Assembly (NCBI GenBank): GCA_014695255.1
Contig: JACJNX010000075.1
Span: 124,001 to 188,000 of the forward strand
Reading direction: 5' to 3'
Source: Cyanobacteria bacterium FACHB-63
GTDB lineage: Bacteria; Cyanobacteriota; Cyanobacteriia; Leptolyngbyales; Leptolyngbyaceae
DNA: 64,000 bases
A program made the translations under genes and the position numbers. The notes beneath the pieces were generated by a model. The model ran no database searches. It was not told the DNA's origin and worked only from the letters and a program-made list of their open reading frames with translations. Of this stretch, positions 8,868-19,881 are shown piece by piece. Every line of letters begins with the position of its first letter. The first letter of the stretch is position 1.

Positions 8868-9731
8868 ATGATGCAATCCTTATTGTCTTCCAGCGTGGAG
8901 CAAGATATCGTTACTGATCCTTTTCCTTATTTCAGGACTCAAACTGCGATCGCTCCAGAAGTTTGTGCTCAGTTAATCGCTGAGTTTCCGCCTTTAGAGA
9001 CTGTGACGCAAGGAATGCCCACTGCGAGTAACGAACGTTTCAGCTATCCAGCAAGACTCGCTTTATCTAACAAGAGTTTAAGTCCGCTTTGGCGTGTATT
9101 TATCGAATATCATGTTTCTCAAGCGTTTTTGAATGAATTTGTTCAGTTATTCCAGAATCAGATTAGAGCTTGTTATCCGAATTTTGAGGCTGATTTTGGT
9201 CGTATCGATCAGTTAAGGGCAGGCATTCGCGGTCTTGATGATTTCTCGAATGCCGATGTGCTACTCGATGCTCAGATTTGTATTAACACCCCTGTTGTTG
9301 GCGCTCCTTGCTCGGTACGGCGCGGGCATGTGGATGCTCCAAACAAACTGTTTTTCGGGCTATTCTATCTTCGTCCTGAGACAGATTTCACAAGCGGCGG
9401 TGACTTAGAAATTTATCGGCTAAAAGACCGAGAACAAGTTTATCGAGGTGGCTTTGTAGACGATCGCTATCTCAAACTGGTGCAGACAATTCCTTATCAA
9501 ACGAATCACTGTGTGATTGGAATCAACAGTATTCGCTCGCTGCATGGTGTGACTGTTCGTAATGTTACCGATCAGCCAAGATTATTTTTTAATCTTGTCG
9601 GTGAGGTCAATCGTCCGCTGTTTGATACCAGTCCTTATGCGTTGTCGCCTACCTGGGTTGATCGCACGATCGGGCAGTCGGCGAAAGCAGTCAAAAAGCT
9701 GGCGAGAGTGGTTCGCTCAAGAACTGCTTGA
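8868..9731 (+). CDS. 2-oxoglutarate/Fe(II)-dependent oxygenase
   Basis: Predicted cupin-fold dioxygenase of 287 residues. The facial triad is visible: H154-V155-D156 in RRGHVDAPNKL and a distal His at about 226 in RSLHGVTVR, with a likely 2-oxoglutarate-binding Arg in QPRLFFNLVG. The central GLFYLRPETDFTSGGDLEIY is the double-stranded beta-helix pattern of prolyl-hydroxylase-like enzymes. It lies between kdsD/acyltransferase and kdsB. Known Kdo 3-hydroxylases (KdoO of Burkholderia and Yersinia) belong to the Fe(II)/2OG class, so hydroxylation of Kdo or another sugar is a reasonable hypothesis. ATG 8868 or the overlapping ATG 8871 could be used. Confidence 0.8.
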   Translation: MMQSLLSSSVEQDIVTDPFPYFRTQTAIAPEVCAQLIAEFPPLETVTQGMPTASNERFSYPARLALSNKSLSPLWRVFIEYHVSQAFLNEFVQLFQNQIRACYPNFEADFGRIDQLRAGIRGLDDFSNADVLLDAQICINTPVVGAPCSVRRGHVDAPNKLFFGLFYLRPETDFTSGGDLEIYRLKDREQVYRGGFVDDRYLKLVQTIPYQTNHCVIGINSIRSLHGVTVRNVTDQPRLFFNLVGEVNRPLFDTSPYALSPTWVDRTIGQSAKAVKKLARVVRSRTA

Positions 9732-9817
9732 AGTGGCTCAGGACACTCAGACTAAACTAAGGAAAATTTTACGGTTTGGTCTGAGTATTTTCCATTGTTT
9801 CTTTATCAAGGCTCTCG

Positions 9818-10561
9818 ATGATGCAAATTCTTGCAGTGATTCCGGCTCGATACAGTTCCCAACGCCTTCCTGGAAAAGTATTGCTCAAAATTGGAGATCG
9901 ACCCATGGTGCAATGGGTCTATGAAGCAGCGATCCAGTGCCCGGCTTTCTCAAAAGTGGTGGTTGCAACCGATAACGAAGCGGTTGCCGATTGTGTGCGG
10001 GGCTTTGGAGGGACTGTTGAAATGACATCGAATCAACACGAAACCGGAACTGACCGAGTTGCGGAAGTGGCAAGCCGCTATCCTGAGATGGATGTCGTAG
10101 TGAATGTGCAAGGCGATCAGCCCTTTGTCACCGCTGAAATGCTATTAAAGCTTGTGCAGCCTTATCTACAGGGCGAAACGCCAGAAATGACCACTTTGGC
10201 GACTCCGCTCGATTACGAAGCCGGATATCACGATCCGAATGTGGTGAAAGTCTTGTGCGATCGCCATCAATACGCTTTATATTTTTCGCGATCGCCGATT
10301 CCTTATTTTCGCAATCGAGGCGAGGTTCCGGTACACCATCATCTGGGACTGTATGCGTTTCGACGAGATTTTCTCGCAGATTATGCTCGACTCGAACCGA
10401 CTCCTTTTGAGCAATGTGAAGCACTTGAACAACTGCGGGTGTTAGAACATGGCTTTCGGATTCGAGTCTGTCTGTCTGAGCGAATGACGCTCGAAGTGAA
10501 TACGGCTGAGGATTTGACGGCGGCAAAGGATTTGGTGATGAATTCATCGCTGACTGTTTAA
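9818..10561 (+). CDS. kdsB: 3-deoxy-manno-octulosonate cytidylyltransferase
   Basis: Activates Kdo with CTP to CMP-Kdo. The 247-residue protein starts with ILAVIPARYSSQRLPGKVL, the nucleotidyltransferase signature, followed by TDNEAVAD, TGTDRVAEVA and VVNVQGDQPF (metal-binding Asp), then YFSRSPIPYFR and HHHLGLYAFRRDFL, all typical of KdsB. Length matches the family. Two adjacent ATG codons (9818, 9821) make the first residue uncertain by one. It is followed by a 346-base gap before kdsA. Confidence 0.95.
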   Translation: MMQILAVIPARYSSQRLPGKVLLKIGDRPMVQWVYEAAIQCPAFSKVVVATDNEAVADCVRGFGGTVEMTSNQHETGTDRVAEVASRYPEMDVVVNVQGDQPFVTAEMLLKLVQPYLQGETPEMTTLATPLDYEAGYHDPNVVKVLCDRHQYALYFSRSPIPYFRNRGEVPVHHHLGLYAFRRDFLADYARLEPTPFEQCEALEQLRVLEHGFRIRVCLSERMTLEVNTAEDLTAAKDLVMNSSLTV

Positions 10562-12242
<1,681 letters not shown>

Positions 12243-12271
<29 letters not shown>

Positions 12272-13463
12272 TATCTTTGGTGGAGCCGCGATCGCAGGCT
12301 ATCGTTTACATCAAGGACTGTTACAGCAGGGAATTGATTCGCGCTTGCTAGTGGGTCGCGTTAAAACACAGAGCGATCGTGTGGCTCAGGCTCCACCTGC
12401 TTCTAAAATCGACAGCCAACTCGGACGAGTTACCAGAAAGCTTGGGTTTAACTACATTCATCAGCTTTCTACCTTCAAGACACACCAGCATCCGTTTTAT
12501 CAATCTGCTGATGTTCTCAACTTTCATAATATCCACAATGATTATTTTAACTATCTAACCGTTCCTTCTTTGGTTAAACATAAGCCTGCTGTGCTGACAC
12601 TGCATGATATGTGGATGATGACTGGACATTGTACCTATAGTTATGAGTGCGATCGCTGGAAAGTCGGTTGTGGGCAATGTCCAGATCTCAAAAGCTATCC
12701 GTCTGTGAGGCGCGATAGTACACACTGGGAATGGAAGCTAAAACAATGGGTGTATCAGCACTCAAAACTTTCGGTGATCTCTCCGAGTCGCTGGCTACTT
12801 CAACTCGCGAAAGAAAGCTTACTCAATCGGTTTCCCATTCATTACATTCCGAATGGAATTGATACCACTGTCTATTACCCTCGCGATCGCACTCAATGTC
12901 GGGCTGAGTTAGGAATTGATTCCAATCGAAAAGTCCTGCTGTTTGTGTCGCAGTGCTTAAAAGATGTTCGTAAAGGTGGAGATTTGCTGCTTCAAGCGAT
13001 TCAGAACTTACCTGCATCACTCAAGTCTGAGATTTTGCTAGTCACGATCGGCGAGAATACCGTTTCCGATCATACTTTTGGAATTGAAACCCGGAACTTA
13101 GGCTATGTCAGTGACGACTCAACAAAGGTGACTGCATTTTCAGCAGCCGATTTGTTTGTGTTTCCAACCCGTGCGGATAATTTGCCCTTGGTGCTCCAGG
13201 AAAGCTTAGCTTGTGGAACTCCGATGGTTTCTTGTCGAGTAGGCGGTGTCCCTGATTTAGTTCGTCCTGGAGAGACGGGATACTTAGCAGAGCCAGAAGA
13301 TGCCCATGATTTGAGTCGCGGAATTGTCAAACTATTTGAAGAGGATGAACTGCGCGATCGAATGCGTCACACTTGTCGCGAGATTGCAGTCCGAGAATAC
13401 GCCCTAAGCTTACAAGTCGAGCAGTACAGCAAACTTTATTATCAGCTTCTAGAGCAAAACTAA
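12243..13463 (+). CDS. GT4 family glycosyltransferase (WcaC-like)
   Basis: GT-B enzyme of 406 residues. VLHINQSDIFGGAAIAGYRLHQGL is the acceptor-side loop seen in colanic-acid-type GT4 enzymes; LTLHDMWMMTGHCTYSYECDRWK and CGQCPDL are a characteristic His/Cys-rich segment of this subgroup. The donor domain has FPTRADNLPLVLQESLACGTPMVSCRVGGVPDLV. ATG 12243 is chosen because the beta-1 strand begins there; the extra nine residues from 12216 are unlikely. The gene overlaps kdsC and is directly followed by a GT2 gene at the next base. Confidence 0.88.
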
Positions 13464-14282
13464 ATGATTACGATCGTCACTCCGGTTTACAACGGTGAAC
13501 TGTACATTGAAGCTTGTTTACAGTCGGTGATTCAGCAGAATTGTCCTGATGCTGAGCATCTGATTATCGACGGAGGATCGAGCGATCGCACGATTGAAAT
13601 TGCTCAGCGCTATGCTCAAATCTATCCCCATATTCGCTGGATTTCAGAAAAAGACCAGGGACAATCTGATGCGATGAACAAAGGCATCCGGTTAGCGAAA
13701 GGGGAGATCGTTGGATTTCTGAACGTCGATGATTATTATGAACCCAATGTTCTAAATCGAGTTTTAGAACTGTTCCGATCGCTGCCGAAACCGAGTTTTG
13801 TCGTGGGAAATTGTAATGTTTGGAATAATGCAGGCGAGCTAAAGAAGTTTAATCGACCGATCAAGTTAAAATTAACCGATTTGCTTCTAGGCGCAGAAAT
13901 CAATCCACACCCGATCAATCCGTCCGCTTATTTCTATCATCGGTGTTTGCATGACTCCGCAGGACTGTACAAAGTGGATGAACATTTTGCAATGGATGTC
14001 GATTTTATCTATCGAGCGGTGCAAGTAGCGCACGTAAAACACATCGATGAAACTTGGGGAAACTATCGCGAAATCGAAGGCACAAAGACGATTCTCGATT
14101 GGCGATCGGGAGAAGGGGAACGTCGAGCAGAAGCATTGTTAAAGCAATATCGCGATCGCTTACCGCTGCATTCTCAAATTCAAGTTGCAACTCTTTCCTT
14201 TCTGCTGAATACGCCGAGAAAGATCGTCAAACAACTAAAGCGTTCGGTGGGTGTCGTTTTGCTTAAGGGTAAAACCGCATGA
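13464..14282 (+). CDS. GT2 family glycosyltransferase
   Basis: GT-A glycosyltransferase of 272 residues. ITIVTPVYNGELYIEACLQSV opens the nucleotide-binding half, IIDGGSSDRTIEIAQRY and ISEKDQGQSDAMNKGIRLAKGEIVGFLNVDDYYE give the conserved Asp series, with VDD near residue 88 as DxD equivalent. HPSAYFYHR and HFAMDVDFIYR resemble WcaA-type enzymes. Translation starts immediately after the preceding stop codon. It overlaps the next gene by ATGA. Confidence 0.9.
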   Translation: MITIVTPVYNGELYIEACLQSVIQQNCPDAEHLIIDGGSSDRTIEIAQRYAQIYPHIRWISEKDQGQSDAMNKGIRLAKGEIVGFLNVDDYYEPNVLNRVLELFRSLPKPSFVVGNCNVWNNAGELKKFNRPIKLKLTDLLLGAEINPHPINPSAYFYHRCLHDSAGLYKVDEHFAMDVDFIYRAVQVAHVKHIDETWGNYREIEGTKTILDWRSGEGERRAEALLKQYRDRLPLHSQIQVATLSFLLNTPRKIVKQLKRSVGVVLLKGKTA

Positions 14283-15442
14283 AAATTGGCTATCTCCACA
14301 TCGGTTCTCCACAGCATGGGATTGTGCGGTATGGACGACTTCTAGCAGCAGAAGCGATCCAGTCTACTGAGGTGATTGAAGCAACCGTTGAACTTACCGG
14401 AGTGTGGAAGCTCGATCGCGTTCAACTACTTTCGGCAGCTCAAACGTTGAATCAAGCGGATGTCGTTCACTTTCAATACAATGCTTTGATTTGGGGAAAA
14501 GGGCGAAAGCAAATCGCACACTTAGAGACGTTCTTTGCTCACTGTTCGCGTCCACTGGTCGTCACGCTGCATGATATTTTCTATCCGCCTTCGAGTGCGA
14601 CTTTAGCGCAACGATATCGCTCAAAGCCTCAATCCGTTCACTTACCCGAATTCGCAAAAGCTGTGCTGCGCGATCGATTTTCCTCGAAAGTCTTGGCGCT
14701 TCAGAAAGTGATCGAACGATCGCACGTCGTCTTCGTTTGTACCCAAGAAGAAGCGCGGCGACTGGGAGAGCGGATTAAAACACCAAAAGTGAACGTTATT
14801 CCGCATTTTGTGGAGTCGCGAAAGATTGAGATCAGTCGATCGCAAGCCCGCAAGATTCTAGATTTAGAAGCCTTCACGGTGATTACCCTGCTGGGATTTA
14901 TCTACAGCGGCAAAGGTCATCAACTGTTGATTGAAGCTTTGCCGTACCTGCCGGAGACGGTCAAAGTTGTCTTTGCAGGCGGAGTGAGTGAAGGTCATGA
15001 AGCTTATTTTCAGGATTTGATGGCGTTGGCGGAGAAAGAAGGAGTCAGTGATCGAGTCCGCGTGACGGGCTATCTTTCTGAAGCGGAACTCGAACAGTAC
15101 CTAATGGCGACGGATTTAGCGGTCTGTCCCTTTCGGCGAACTTCGGCATCGGGATCGCTCTCAACCTGGATATCAGTCGCTCGTTTAATTCTGTCATCGA
15201 ACATTCCCCAAGCTAAGGAATATAACCAATTGGAACCGGGAGCCATTCACACCTTCGATTCTTACTCTGTTGAAGCTTTAACGATCGCGCTTCAAACGCT
15301 GTTACCTCAATGTCATGCCTTTGAAAATTCAAAAGTAGCCTCTCTGCGGCAACATCTTTCGATCGCGTCGGTCGTCGAACAACACCTGCATCATTACCGC
15401 AGTGTGATCGCTGCCTCTGACCTTGTTTTTCAACTTACTTGA
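14279..15442 (+). CDS. GT4 family glycosyltransferase
   Basis: GT-B enzyme of 387 residues. IGYLHIGSPQHGIVRYGRLLAAEA is the N-terminal Gly-rich loop, VVHFQYNALIWG and VVTLHDIFYPP follow, and VIPHFVESRKIEI precedes the donor-binding domain (VITLLGFIYSGKGHQLLIEALPYL; VRVTGYLSEAELEQYL; VCPFRRTSASGSLSTWISVARLILSS). The usual E-x7-E region is altered to TSASGSLSTWIS, as in some mannosyltransferase-like members, so activity is likely but not certain. Overlaps the preceding GT2 gene. Confidence 0.8.
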   Translation: MKIGYLHIGSPQHGIVRYGRLLAAEAIQSTEVIEATVELTGVWKLDRVQLLSAAQTLNQADVVHFQYNALIWGKGRKQIAHLETFFAHCSRPLVVTLHDIFYPPSSATLAQRYRSKPQSVHLPEFAKAVLRDRFSSKVLALQKVIERSHVVFVCTQEEARRLGERIKTPKVNVIPHFVESRKIEISRSQARKILDLEAFTVITLLGFIYSGKGHQLLIEALPYLPETVKVVFAGGVSEGHEAYFQDLMALAEKEGVSDRVRVTGYLSEAELEQYLMATDLAVCPFRRTSASGSLSTWISVARLILSSNIPQAKEYNQLEPGAIHTFDSYSVEALTIALQTLLPQCHAFENSKVASLRQHLSIASVVEQHLHHYRSVIAASDLVFQLT

Positions 15443-15590
15443 GCTTTTAGCCTTTATGCACGATTGTGGTTACTTCGCACTTTCCAGGCTTTATCAAACG
15501 TCTTTATAATGGCGCACTCGCTCAATGTGATTTTTGTATCGTCAAAGCAAACGGTTTTTTGCAATCTCAAGGCTGCTAGGCTTAATCGTC

Positions 15591-16682
15591 ATGACTTTAT
15601 TAATAGATACTTTTTTTGCAGCGAAAGTTGACGGGCATGGCGGGGATCATCGTACCGCTCAGATTGCTGAACTGATTGAACAAGCAAATTTGGGCACTTC
15701 AAAGCTCGATCGCACCCTTCTTAAAACAAAACTGAGTCGAATTTTTGCAGGAGTGAATGCGGTGCTGAATCCAGCAACGCTGAACTTCATCATCCGCCAT
15801 CAGCTTAAAATCAGTTATTCTGGGGTCGCGATCGCATTTTGTGGCTTCCAGCGCCAACTTTATGAGCGAGCACTACAGCAGCACTCAGGCAGCAAACTTT
15901 TAATTTGGGAAGCCACGAAAAATTATGTTGCACCTTATGTAGCTGAGGATGTTGGATTTCGAGTGATTGCGCTGCCCCACAATTTAGAATCGCTTGTTCC
16001 CAAGCAAGGAGCGTTCTTTGAGGGCTTCGAGACTGAGATCAAATCCTTAGCAAAAGCCACGATCGTCTTTTGCATCTCCCGCGAAGAAGAATGGCTTCTA
16101 AGAACAAAAGGAATTGATGCTCACTATCTCCCCTACTACCCACCTCAACCCGTTCTCGAAAAGCTGCTCAAAGTTCGCGAAGCCCGTAGCACCGCTCCAA
16201 AACATCGCTTCTTAGTGCTCGGAAACGCCAAAAATCCTCCGACTCGTTTAGGAATGATTGAACAGCTTGAATGGTTATCACGAGTGAGAGCAACCGTGGA
16301 CTTTCAAGTCGATGTCGTAGGCTTTGGCACTGAATCCTTAAAAGAACAGTGCGATCGCGAAGATTTCACAGTACATGGGTCGGTTGATCCTGAAACGCTA
16401 AATCAGTTTCTGATCAATGCTCAGGCAGCACTGGTTCATCAGCGTCCCACGTCTGGCGCACTCACCCGCATTCCTGAGTTTTTGATCGCGGGCATTCCCG
16501 TGATTGCGAACAGCAATGCCTGCCGAAGTACAAACGGTTATGTGGGCGTGTACGGCTATGACGACTGGGTGGAACTCACCGATCGCATCAGTCAACCACT
16601 AGAAATGCCGCCCCTGTTGCCGCGCCCGATCGCGGCAGAGAAGCGCTTTATCGATTGTGTTCTGGGACTGGCAAAGGAATAA
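15591..16682 (+). CDS. Glycosyltransferase, GT4-like
   Basis: GT-B-like protein of about 363 residues. Features: LLIDTFFAAKVDGHGGDHRTAQIAEL at the start, IALPHNLESLVP, FCISREEEWLLRTKG, then FLVLGNAKNPPTRLGMIEQLEWL, VVGFGTESL, FTVHGSVDPETLNQFL and ALVHQRPTSGALTRIPEFLIAGIPVIAN, which form a GT4-type donor domain with a Gly/Ala-rich loop instead of a canonical EX7E. ATG 15591 is preferred; TTG 15534 would add 19 residues. A 148-base gap precedes it, so it may start a new transcript. Substrate unknown. Confidence 0.75.
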   Translation: MTLLIDTFFAAKVDGHGGDHRTAQIAELIEQANLGTSKLDRTLLKTKLSRIFAGVNAVLNPATLNFIIRHQLKISYSGVAIAFCGFQRQLYERALQQHSGSKLLIWEATKNYVAPYVAEDVGFRVIALPHNLESLVPKQGAFFEGFETEIKSLAKATIVFCISREEEWLLRTKGIDAHYLPYYPPQPVLEKLLKVREARSTAPKHRFLVLGNAKNPPTRLGMIEQLEWLSRVRATVDFQVDVVGFGTESLKEQCDREDFTVHGSVDPETLNQFLINAQAALVHQRPTSGALTRIPEFLIAGIPVIANSNACRSTNGYVGVYGYDDWVELTDRISQPLEMPPLLPRPIAAEKRFIDCVLGLAKE

Positions 16683-16711
16683 GCAGCATGAAAGGATGAG
16701 TCACAAGCTCA

Positions 16712-17046
16712 AATGGATGGATTGGCCCTGAAGCGGTGGAATATTACGATCGCATCGGGAAGCCTTTCGCCGCAATCCGAGACCCGGTGAAGTGTACAAC
16801 CTCAGCGGCGGACGCGAAAACAGCATTTTAATCCTCGAAACCTTTGATTTAGTTGAACAATCGACCGGACGAACGGTGAATTGGATGTATGTAGAAGAGA
16901 ACCGGATCGGCGATCGCATTGGCTACATTTCTGATTTGCGTAAACTCAAACAGCATTTTCCAGAATGGCAACTAACTGACAGGATCACCGACCTTTTGCA
17001 GCAAATCATCGCGGCAGAGAATACCCGTTATGCTCCAATCCAGTAG
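16712..17046 (+). pseudogene. Internally deleted nucleotide-sugar epimerase (CDP-paratose 2-epimerase-like)
   Basis: Two separate pieces of one gene family lie side by side in different frames. At about 16713-16755 one frame reads IGPEAVEYYDRIG, which matches the N-terminal beta-1/alpha-1 region of SDR epimerases. From about 16759 another frame reads AFRRNPRPGEVYNLSGGRENS, then VNWMYVEENRIGDRIGYISDLRKLKQHFPEW up to 17046, which matches the last 90 residues of CDP-paratose 2-epimerase/CDP-tyvelose epimerase-like proteins. The catalytic YxxxK part is gone. This is a clear deletion relic; the short downstream frame (GTG 16792) is not a working enzyme. It overlaps the next gene by 17 bases. Confidence 0.75.
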
Positions 17047-18292
17047 CATCCTCACCCCTAGCACCGTCCCACTGTCCAATCAGCGGGTCATTGTGCTGTT
17101 TGATCTTGCTGCCACTGGGCATCACTCGGTCTACATCAAGTATTTAGTCCAGCATTGGCGACAGTCTCAAATTACCGGAACGCTTCAGGTCGTTGTTTCA
17201 CCCCAATTCGTTCAGCGTCATGCGGAGATCGTGGCACTGTCGATTCAAACGGATCAAAGCTGCATTATATTTACACCCGTTTCTGAGGAAGAATATGCTG
17301 CTTTTGACAGTCAAAAATCGCTGATTGCTCGGTCTTGGAGTGAGTGGAAGCTATTTTGTCGCTATGCTCGATCGCTTCAAGCAACCGAAGCAGTGTTGAT
17401 GTATCTTGATAGCCTACAAGTGCCACTCTGTTTCGGAGAAAAATCGCCTTGTCCAGTTTCTGGAATTTATTTCCGCCCTAGCTTTCACTACGGAAAGTTG
17501 CTCACGCAACCACGCTCCTGGAAAGAGCGAGTACGGCAATGGCGACAGCAGTTTTTACTCACCAAAATTCTTCGCAATCCACAGCTAAAAGCTCTATTTA
17601 CGTTGGATATGTTTGCGATCGAGCCTATCAAAGCTCTACAGCCTCAAAGCCCCACGCAAGTTCTTTCACTTCCTGATCCTGTTCAAGTTGATGCAGCGAA
17701 TCTGGATGCATTGGAGCAGTTTAAACAAGAGTTAGCGATTGAACCTGGACGGCGAGTTTTGCTGCTATTTGGCGAGTTGAGCGGGCGCAAAGGAGTGATC
17801 AAAGTGCTTCAGGCGCTTCAGCAGGTTGCCCCGGAAGTAGCTCAGAAAATCTGTTTGTTGATGGCAGGTCCGATTACTAAAGAAGCCCGATCATCGATCG
17901 AAGCTGAAATTGCCTCTTTAGAGAGAAGCCCAATTCAACTGATTATTCGAGATCGCTACATCAAAGGGCAGGAGGTTCAGCAGTGTTTTGAAGTTGCAGA
18001 TATTGTTCTAGCAACGTATCAACGCCATGTGGGAATGAGTTCGGTACTGGTACATGCCGCCGCGACTCAAAAGCCCGTGATTGCCTCAAACTATGGTTTG
18101 ATGGGCGCGATCGTTAGACAGTATGAACTGGGTACGACGATCAATGCAACTGATCCGACTCAAATTGCACAGTCGCTTTCTCAAGCGTTAACTTCATCGG
18201 GAGCGATCAATTTAGAAAAAGCCAATCAATTTCTTCAGCAAAATTTAGCCGATCGATTTGTCGAAACGATCTTCTCAAATCTTTTGGTCTAA
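17030..18292 (+). CDS. Glycosyltransferase, GT-B fold
   Basis: Protein of 420 residues. RVIVLFDLAATGHHSVYIKYLVQ is a Gly/His loop after beta-1 that in GT-B enzymes contacts the acceptor. The C-terminal domain shows RVLLLFGELSGRKGVIKVLQAL, LLMAGPITKEARS, and IKGQEVQQCFEVADIVLATYQRHVGMSSVLVHAAATQKPVIASNYGLMGAIV, a GT4-like donor site with Ser-Val replacing the usual Glu-Gly. The gene begins inside the tail of the epimerase relic. It is 33 bases from the O-antigen ligase. Donor and acceptor unknown. Confidence 0.7.
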   Translation: MLQSSSILTPSTVPLSNQRVIVLFDLAATGHHSVYIKYLVQHWRQSQITGTLQVVVSPQFVQRHAEIVALSIQTDQSCIIFTPVSEEEYAAFDSQKSLIARSWSEWKLFCRYARSLQATEAVLMYLDSLQVPLCFGEKSPCPVSGIYFRPSFHYGKLLTQPRSWKERVRQWRQQFLLTKILRNPQLKALFTLDMFAIEPIKALQPQSPTQVLSLPDPVQVDAANLDALEQFKQELAIEPGRRVLLLFGELSGRKGVIKVLQALQQVAPEVAQKICLLMAGPITKEARSSIEAEIASLERSPIQLIIRDRYIKGQEVQQCFEVADIVLATYQRHVGMSSVLVHAAATQKPVIASNYGLMGAIVRQYELGTTINATDPTQIAQSLSQALTSSGAINLEKANQFLQQNLADRFVETIFSNLLV

Positions 18293-18325
18293 ACGCTTTC
18301 TTGTTCTTCTACACAGGGTAACGAA

Positions 18326-19660
18326 ATGCAGTGGTCACAACTGGCAGCAATTCTATTCGGGCTACATATGCACGGACTAACGCTCTACTTCACGCTTTCG
18401 AGCTTGAGTGGAGTCCATAGCAGTACATTGACGGCTGGCTTTCAGTTGTTGACGATCGCGATTCCATTCTGCATTAACTTGTATCACCGGGAAACCAGAA
18501 GGAAACTGCTGCGGTTTGAACTGATCGAGGTTCTTTATTTTGTTTTCATTGCGCTGTTTCTCGCTGATTATTATGGTTCCGACAAGCTTCAGCGAGAGAA
18601 CTTTCCTGAGAATCTGCTAATTTATTTTTGCGTGTACTGGTTTGCTTTGATGGTGGGGAGAAGTTTGACGTTACCTCAGCTTAAACTGGTCGCTCACACG
18701 ACGAATCGATTAGCGATCCTCGCTTCTTCGATTTTATTAGCACAGGTGGCAACTGGCACAGCAATGTGGGCGGATCACGGTCGTCGGCTAGTCGCGGGTG
18801 TCAGCGGCAATCCTATTGCTGTAGGTTATACCGGAGCTTATGCATTTTTAAGTTGTCTTGTGATGTGGTTGGCGGCAAAACCTGCTGCAAAAGGGATGTG
18901 GTTAGGGCTGAGTGTTCCAGGGCTGCTCGTTTGTGTTTTTGCAGGAACTCGAAGTGCAACGCTAACTCTGTTTGTCGGGGGAGCGTTGCTTGCTGTATAT
19001 TTCACGCGCGTGGTTTCTCAATCGAGCCAGATTGCGACAAAAACTGCGGCAAATACAATGTTAGTAGTTGGGTTAGTTTTGATGTTGGCGATCGGATCTG
19101 CTCCATTTATGTCCGCGTCAAATGCGACGACTGCAAAGAATCCGTCTCTAATGGACAAAGCGATTAACAATGGTATGACTCGGATTGATGCGCTGTTTCG
19201 CGTGGCTGGCGGTGAAAGCAGTAATGATGGCTCGATCGAGGGAAGGAAGGGAATGTATGAAGCGGCAGCGACTACATTTGCAAAGAAGCCGTTGACTGGA
19301 AATGGACTGTATTCTTCCTATGCAGCCCACAATGCGTTTCTGCAAGTTTCCACTGAATTTGGCATCTTGGGCATTTTGTCATTTGTCGCTCCGTTTATGT
19401 ATGTGATGTACCGCGTGTTGAATGCAGTCCTGCAAACAGCAACAAAAGTGCAGCAAGCCACTCACCGCATTAATCCAGAACGATTTATTCGAAGCGACTT
19501 TTCCCTCGTGACTTGTTTCGCGATCGTGGTGTTTGTCCAAGCGGTCTGCCTGTTCTCGTTCCACGGTGATCCCTATCGAAACTATCTACCGCTTTGTTCA
19601 ACCGGAGCATTGCTTGCCTATTTGCGCCTGAGCAAACAGGAATTTACGAAGAGTTTATGA
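18326..19660 (+). CDS. O-antigen ligase / polymerase (Wzy/WaaL-like) membrane protein
   Basis: Polytopic membrane protein of 444 residues with about ten hydrophobic segments, acting at the periplasmic face to polymerise or ligate glycan. Typical motifs are a large periplasmic loop flanked by VCVFAGTRSATLTLFVGGALL and, after the loop, GNGLYSSYAAHNAFLQVSTEFGILGILSFV, in which the HNxFLQ-ExG pattern marks the Wzy_C/O-antigen ligase family. The N-terminus (QWSQLAAILFGLHMHG) is membrane-embedded. Ligase and polymerase cannot be separated by sequence alone. Confidence 0.85.
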   Translation: MQWSQLAAILFGLHMHGLTLYFTLSSLSGVHSSTLTAGFQLLTIAIPFCINLYHRETRRKLLRFELIEVLYFVFIALFLADYYGSDKLQRENFPENLLIYFCVYWFALMVGRSLTLPQLKLVAHTTNRLAILASSILLAQVATGTAMWADHGRRLVAGVSGNPIAVGYTGAYAFLSCLVMWLAAKPAAKGMWLGLSVPGLLVCVFAGTRSATLTLFVGGALLAVYFTRVVSQSSQIATKTAANTMLVVGLVLMLAIGSAPFMSASNATTAKNPSLMDKAINNGMTRIDALFRVAGGESSNDGSIEGRKGMYEAAATTFAKKPLTGNGLYSSYAAHNAFLQVSTEFGILGILSFVAPFMYVMYRVLNAVLQTATKVQQATHRINPERFIRSDFSLVTCFAIVVFVQAVCLFSFHGDPYRNYLPLCSTGALLAYLRLSKQEFTKSL

Positions 19661-19881
19661 TGTTTTCGATTCGAGAAGATAGTCTATGCGCCCATTCTTG
19701 CTAATCAGTGCTTAGGATGCGGTTTATCGGTCGGAACGGGTTCAATTTCGAGAGTTGAATGTCGATCGCTTTCCTCAAACATTGCAAAACATTGCAGGTA
19801 TTTGCTATTGGTAACGTTGTGAGTTGTGATTTGGCGCTATGGAATTAGTCGGTGTGAAAGAGAAAGCTTGAAGCGTTTTGT

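Noticed and set aside
19661-19881. Gene remnant in the 221-base gap before the GT4 gene at 19882
   Set aside because: Short protein-like stretches occur only with frame breaks and match nothing I recognise.
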